Below are positions 29,933 to 33,580 of a DNA stretch of 33,580 bases, piece by piece. The position numbers and the translations under genes are program-made. Numbering within the stretch: the first letter of the stretch is position 1; every line of letters starts with the position of its first letter. The DNA lies in contig JAFZWG010000046.1 in the NCBI GenBank assembly GCA_017617395.1, positions 1 through 33,580 of the forward strand. Direction: 5' to 3'. Origin of the DNA: Lachnospiraceae bacterium. GTDB lineage: Bacteria; Bacillota; Clostridia; Lachnospirales; Lachnospiraceae. The notes under the pieces were generated by a model, which did not search any database, had not been told where the DNA came from, and was given only the letters and a program-made list of their open reading frames with translations.

Positions 29933-31435
29933 CTAGAATCTGCGGTCGAAGTCAAATCCTCTGTCTCCCTCGAACTCACGCTCGGTGATGTCGACGTACA
30001 CAACGCCCTGTCCGCGCACCGGAACCGTAAGAGAAATGTTGCCGCGGCTTCTCTTCGCGATCTCACTCTGCGCAAACGGCAGCGCGAACCGGCGGATTAA
30101 CTCGACCTGCCCGTCCGAAGGATTTTTCGGCTCGCCCAGATCGTGCCATGCCTTTCTCGGGTTGCAGGTCACCGGATCCACGATCTCGCGAAGCACGGAA
30201 TACTCCTTTGCGCCGGCCGCGAGCTTCACGGAAATCTCCGTATCCTCGTCGGTCATGTTCCAGAACACGCCGCGGTATCCGCCGCCGGGCTTCTTCACGA
30301 TCACGGCATTCTTTCCCTTGTAGACGCAGGCTTCCGTGGCGTCCTGCAGGCGCTTAAAGAACGCAAACGTCCAGAACGTGGGCTTTGCAATGCAACCGTG
30401 GGCCACCAGGCCGAAGCCGCCGTGGAACAGAGAGAACGGCACGCCGGCCTCCTCGAACACATCGCCGAAGGTCCAGTAGGAGTAGCTGTAGGAAGTCTCC
30501 CCGAGACGGGCCAGCTGGTATGCGAGGTAGGCTGCATTTTCATTCGTATCATGCAACGGGTTGGTAGGCGTGTACGAAGTGTTGAACTCCGTCAGATGCA
30601 TCTCCATCCCCTTGAATTCCTTGTAGGAATCGATGATGTCCCGGCTCGACTGCAGGTTCGCAAATCCCGCCTCCGGGTCGGACAGCTTCTGGTAGGTGTA
30701 ATGCCCGGAATAGTCCGGCATCTCCGTCGTATAGTGGTGTCTCGTAGCAAAGTCGGGCTTGATCTTCTCCTTCTTGCAGAAGTCGAAAAATGCCTTCATC
30801 CACTCGGCGTCGCGCACACCGCAGATGGCCGGTCCGCCGATGCGGAAGCGCTTGTCCAAAGCCTTGATGGCAAGGAACGTCTCCTTAAAGAGGCGGAAGT
30901 ACTCCTCCATGTTCGCATCCTTCCAGAATCCCGGAAGGTTCGGCTCGTTCCATACCTCGATGGGCCAGGTGTACACGCGCTCGCCGTAGCGCTTCACAAG
31001 GTGCGAGAGCGTCGTCGTCACAAGCGTCGTCCAGTCCTCGTAGCTCGTCGGAGGCGTCGTGTTGCCTCTCCAGTAGAAGATCGTGTTGTCGCCCGAAGCC
31101 ATCGCCTTGGGCATGAAACCGAGCTCTAAAAACGGCTCGATGCCGCGCGCAAGATATGCGTCCATCACGCGGTCAAGATACGTAAAATTATACTCCACCG
31201 TGACCTTGCCGGTCTTCCAGTCCTTGCGCTTTTGATAAATCGCCATATCGTCCGTGAAGAGTCCGTGGCCGCGGATGTGCTTGAATCCGATGATGTCCTG
31301 CACAAACGACAGCTCCTTTAAGTACTCTTCGGTGAGCGCCAACCCCATGCGCCCCGTGCCGACGCAGAAATCGACATTGTTGTGAAATGCCACATTTTCC
31401 GTGCCGTTAACCGATATTTTTATCTGTTTGCTCAT
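29933..31435 (-). CDS. GH39-type glycosidase (beta-xylosidase-like)
   Basis: A 500-aa retaining glycoside hydrolase of clan GH-A, closest in layout to GH39 beta-xylosidases (XynB). The acid/base is E164 in VWNEPNL and the likely nucleophile is E283 in MHLTEFNTSY. The N-terminal half is a TIM barrel (FKHIRGHGLF, FLELGFMP); a C-terminal beta domain follows from about 390. There is no signal peptide, so it acts on imported xylo-oligosaccharides or related glycosides. The ATG at 31435 has GGAGGAAAA. It is the first gene after a strong promoter and opens the seven-gene operon. Confidence 0.87.
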   Translation of the reverse strand: MSKQIKISVNGTENVAFHNNVDFCVGTGRMGLALTEEYLKELSFVQDIIGFKHIRGHGLFTDDMAIYQKRKDWKTGKVTVEYNFTYLDRVMDAYLARGIEPFLELGFMPKAMASGDNTIFYWRGNTTPPTSYEDWTTLVTTTLSHLVKRYGERVYTWPIEVWNEPNLPGFWKDANMEEYFRLFKETFLAIKALDKRFRIGGPAICGVRDAEWMKAFFDFCKKEKIKPDFATRHHYTTEMPDYSGHYTYQKLSDPEAGFANLQSSRDIIDSYKEFKGMEMHLTEFNTSYTPTNPLHDTNENAAYLAYQLARLGETSYSYSYWTFGDVFEEAGVPFSLFHGGFGLVAHGCIAKPTFWTFAFFKRLQDATEACVYKGKNAVIVKKPGGGYRGVFWNMTDEDTEISVKLAAGAKEYSVLREIVDPVTCNPRKAWHDLGEPKNPSDGQVELIRRFALPFAQSEIAKRSRGNISLTVPVRGQGVVYVDITEREFEGDRGFDFDRRF

Positions 31436-31465
31436 CCCGTTTTCCTCCGAAAATGATATAGTTAT

Positions 31466-31494
31466 ATTATACCCGAATTTACCGCGTTGCACAA
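31466..31494 (-). promoter_or_regulatory. Promoter of the GH39-to-copA operon
   Basis: Minus-strand TTGTGC (31489-31494), a 17-bp spacer and TATAAT (31466-31471), about 30 bp before the ATG at 31435. Confidence 0.72.
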
Positions 31495-31495
31495 G

Positions 31496-31523
31496 AAAAA
31501 CCCTGTCCGAAGACAGGGCTTTT
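31496..31523 (-). terminator. Terminator of the DUF3298-type lipoprotein gene
   Basis: CCCTGTC and GACAGGG form a 7-bp stem closed by a TTCG tetraloop on the minus strand, followed by TTTTTC. The A-run on the other side allows pairing to extend and makes it symmetric. Confidence 0.92.
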
Positions 31524-31536
31524 CACATTGTTTAAT

Positions 31537-32967
31537 TCAATCTCCGTAATAGTGCGCGATTGTCACATCGGCAACCAGTCCGAAGTCATCCACGTTGTCA
31601 AAGGCTACGGCGATCACTCGATCATAATCATCTCTGATCCAGGGATCCACCAGCACATACCGGGTCGGAAGCGAACCGTACGCGCAGTCAAAGAACATGT
31701 GCGCGCCGTAGTTTTTGAACGTTACGCTCTCAAGCTGCTCCTCGACGCCTTCCGTAAACGGCCAGAACATCAAATAGTACGTATATTCGGTCGCCGGATC
31801 GGTGAACTGCAAGTATCCGTTCTCCTCGTAGTCCATCGCCTCAGCCGCATTCATACCCTCGAAATAAATGTCTTTTTCCTTCAAAAGCAATGCAGCCTGC
31901 GTCCAGGTCATGGTCTTGATTCCCTTGGCAAATTCGGAAATCACCGCATTGTACATTTTCGAGTGAGCGCTTGCGTAATCCGGAACCTTCCGTTTGATCG
32001 AGCCGTCATAACCGCCGACCCACTCCGGAGCAAACAACTCCGGATGGTCCGCTATGCGGACGTGCACCGTCACTTCGCCGACGGACATCGCCGTGATCTC
32101 ACCCTCGTTGAGCCAGATTTCCAGACCGTCGTCCACGGCCACCCAGCCGATGGTTTCCCCGCGGAACAATCCCGCGATCCTGTCCTTCCAATTGTCAAAC
32201 ACGAATGCATCCTTGTAGTCCGGATTTTCCTCAACGCTCTTGATGACGAGGTCGCGAAGCGCATCGTAGTCCGTCACCATCTGCTTCAAGGCGAGGTGTG
32301 TTCCGGTCTTGGTATCATAGTTCCAGCCTCTCCGACTGTAGTTCGGGTGCGCGCCTCCCTTGTAGGAGTACGTCCCGCGTGAATAGCTGAAGACAAGCGA
32401 ATCCGCTCTGCCGATCTTGGCGCTGCCGATGTAGAACCACTCGGAAGTATCAATTCCTTCGTCATTTGCCGCTCTCGCGGTGGAATCGATAAATGCAATG
32501 TAATCGCCGGCGGCAATATACGCCTCCCCTTCTACGGCTTCTGAAAGCGCCGCGCATTCCGGCTCAACGATGTAGATAAATGCCTGATGTCCTCCCTTGT
32601 TCGGGTCGGACTCATCCATCTCAGCCCGATACCAGTCGGCATGGCCGATCACGTATGCCGGGCCTGTCGTCGCCGCAACCTTCGGCATCGCAGGTGCAGG
32701 CGTCGGCGAAGGAGTCGTAGTTGCCGCCTCGGTGGGCGTCGGGGTTGCCTCCGGGGTCGCTGTCGCCTCCGGAGTCGGCGTCGCCGTCGGTTCGCCGGTC
32801 GGTTCACCCGTAGGGGCCGTCGTCACATCCGGCTCGTTCGTCGGTGTCACCGTGCCGGTAATATCATCCTTCTTCCCGTCGTCATCACGACGCGTCGGCT
32901 TGTCGCCGCACGCCGAGAGCATACTGACCAGAAGAACCAAAATCAAAAACAAACTGAGCTTTTTCAT
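31537..32967 (-). CDS. Lipoprotein with DUF3298/RsiV-like domain
   Basis: A 476-aa surface lipoprotein. The lipobox LSAC has C20. Residues 35-98 are a Thr/Pro/Glu/Ala linker. Residues about 105-310 match the DUF4163-DUF3298 arrangement known from RsiV, including the hallmark GGAHPN at 204-209; the remaining C-terminal part (FEGMNAAEAMDYEENGYLQF...) is unrecognised. RsiV binds lysozyme through this domain, so a ligand-binding or sensing role is possible, but there is no anti-sigma segment here. The ATG at 32967 has GGAGGAAAT. It has its own promoter and terminator. Confidence 0.82.
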   Translation of the reverse strand: MKKLSLFLILVLLVSMLSACGDKPTRRDDDGKKDDITGTVTPTNEPDVTTAPTGEPTGEPTATPTPEATATPEATPTPTEAATTTPSPTPAPAMPKVAATTGPAYVIGHADWYRAEMDESDPNKGGHQAFIYIVEPECAALSEAVEGEAYIAAGDYIAFIDSTARAANDEGIDTSEWFYIGSAKIGRADSLVFSYSRGTYSYKGGAHPNYSRRGWNYDTKTGTHLALKQMVTDYDALRDLVIKSVEENPDYKDAFVFDNWKDRIAGLFRGETIGWVAVDDGLEIWLNEGEITAMSVGEVTVHVRIADHPELFAPEWVGGYDGSIKRKVPDYASAHSKMYNAVISEFAKGIKTMTWTQAALLLKEKDIYFEGMNAAEAMDYEENGYLQFTDPATEYTYYLMFWPFTEGVEEQLESVTFKNYGAHMFFDCAYGSLPTRYVLVDPWIRDDYDRVIAVAFDNVDDFGLVADVTIAHYYGD

Positions 32968-33017
32968 GTATTTCCTCCAAATTCCACGCGCTGTACGCAC
33001 TTTTCCATGTGTCAGAT

Positions 33018-33046
33018 ATTATACACTTTTTTGCTCTTACACGCAA
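33018..33046 (-). promoter_or_regulatory. Promoter of the DUF3298-type lipoprotein gene
   Basis: Minus-strand TTGCGT (33041-33046), a 17-bp spacer and TATAAT (33018-33023), about 50 bp before the ATG at 32967. Confidence 0.8.
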
Positions 33047-33080
33047 GGAAAAAAGGGCCGCCGAAGGGGCCCCGAGGAGC

Positions 33081-33109
33081 AAAAAAAGAGACCGCAAAAC
33101 CGCGGTCTC
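33081..33109 (-). terminator. Terminator of tuf
   Basis: Minus-strand GAGACCGC and GCGGTCTC form a perfect 8-bp stem with a 6-nt loop, followed by seven T. Confidence 0.93.
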
Positions 33110-33145
33110 TTTCCATCGCCTTTCGGCGTTTTTGTTTGTCTAGTC

Positions 33146-33580
33146 TTACTCGATGATCGTAGCAACACGGCCCGAACCAACGGTACGGCCACCCTCACGG
33201 ATAGCGAAGGTAAGGCCCTGCTCCATAGCGATCGGGTGAATGAGCTCGATGGTCATCTCTACGTTGTCACCAGGCATGCACATCTCGGTACCAGCCGGGA
33301 GCTCGCAAACACCGGTAACGTCCGTTGTACGGAAGTAGAACTGAGGACGATAGTTGTTGAAGAAAGGCGTATGACGGCCACCCTCGTCCTTAGTAAGAAC
33401 GTACACCTGAGCGGTGAACTTCTTGTGGCACTTTACACTGCCGGGCTTAGCCAAAACCTGACCACGCTCGATCTCGGTTCTCTGAACACCACGAAGGAGA
33501 GCACCGATGTTATCACCGGCCTGAGCCTCATCAAGGAGCTTACGGAACATCTCGATACCGGTAACAACGGTCTTGCGGGA
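33146..33580 (-). CDS. tuf: Elongation factor Tu, C-terminal part (cut by the window edge)
   Basis: The last 144 codons of EF-Tu, the GTPase that delivers aminoacyl-tRNA to the ribosome. The segment covers the end of domain 2 and domain 3: [66 protein letters not shown], and the terminal [14 protein letters not shown]. The 5' part lies beyond base 33580. Codon use is biased toward GGT, CGT and GTT, less GC-rich at third positions than the neighbours, as expected for a highly expressed gene. Confidence 0.97.
   Translation of the reverse strand, partial: SRKTVVTGIEMFRKLLDEAQAGDNIGALLRGVQRTEIERGQVLAKPGSVKCHKKFTAQVYVLTKDEGGRHTPFFNNYRPQFYFRTTDVTGVCELPAGTEMCMPGDNVEMTIELIHPIAMEQGLTFAIREGGRTVGSGRVATIIE

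Overview
The window looks like chromosome of a GC-rich anaerobic Firmicute, most likely a gut or rumen member of the Lachnospiraceae/Clostridia. Reasons visible in the sequence are strong GGAGG-type ribosome binding sites, TATAAT-type promoters, a meso-diaminopimelate dehydrogenase, Thr-Pro-linker lipoproteins, an Fe-hydrogenase-type TM1266 regulator, cytosolic GH9 and GH39 glycosidases, and trigger-factor-like and RlmD-like proteins of lachnospiral type. The species was not determined. Apart from one sigma/anti-sigma pair, every gene lies on the minus strand, so operons read from right to left.

Right end to 21.9 kb: the 3' part of tuf with its terminator, then a monocistronic DUF3298-type lipoprotein with its own promoter and terminator. 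Next comes a seven-gene operon: GH39 glycosidase, a pyroglutamyl-peptidase fusion, a type I membrane protein, rarA, a TM1266-type regulator, a tandem GNAT acetyltransferase, and a copper ATPase with a fused CopZ domain. 21.8-18.4 kb: a promoter drives an unknown 172-aa protein, a 256-bp hairpin-rich intergenic region, a stand-alone group II-intron-like reverse transcriptase (RT), and a lipoprotein whose start is 6 bp from the RT stop. This is the least explained part of the window. 18.3-14.0 kb: ddh with a palindromic operator-like promoter; an LD-carboxypeptidase followed by a PflX-like radical SAM protein; and a membrane-anchored trigger-factor-like protein.

14.0-12.4 kb: the only plus-strand genes, an ECF sigma factor and its membrane anti-sigma factor, divergent from an SDR oxidoreductase - iron alcohol dehydrogenase - cytosolic GH9 cellodextrinase operon that ends at a clear terminator (8347-8383). 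8.3-0 kb: one promoter precedes ten closely spaced genes: a zinc-phospholipase-C-like protein, a PfkB sugar kinase, a membrane-anchored trigger-factor C-domain protein, a serine hydrolase-RlmD fusion, GrpB, a SUFU-domain protein, Bcp, a HAD phosphatase and a YcaQ-type DNA glycosylase. The last of these runs into a REP-like palindrome.

Three things stand out. First, the RT has a structured leader, and parts of that leader recur upstream of the alcohol dehydrogenase. Second, three genes are fusions joined by low-complexity Ala/Glu/Val/Thr/Pro-rich linkers, two of them keeping a good internal ribosome binding site and ATG. Third, the best promoters share a TTGC-type -35 box and a 17-bp spacer. 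All family assignments come from reading motifs; no database search was run.
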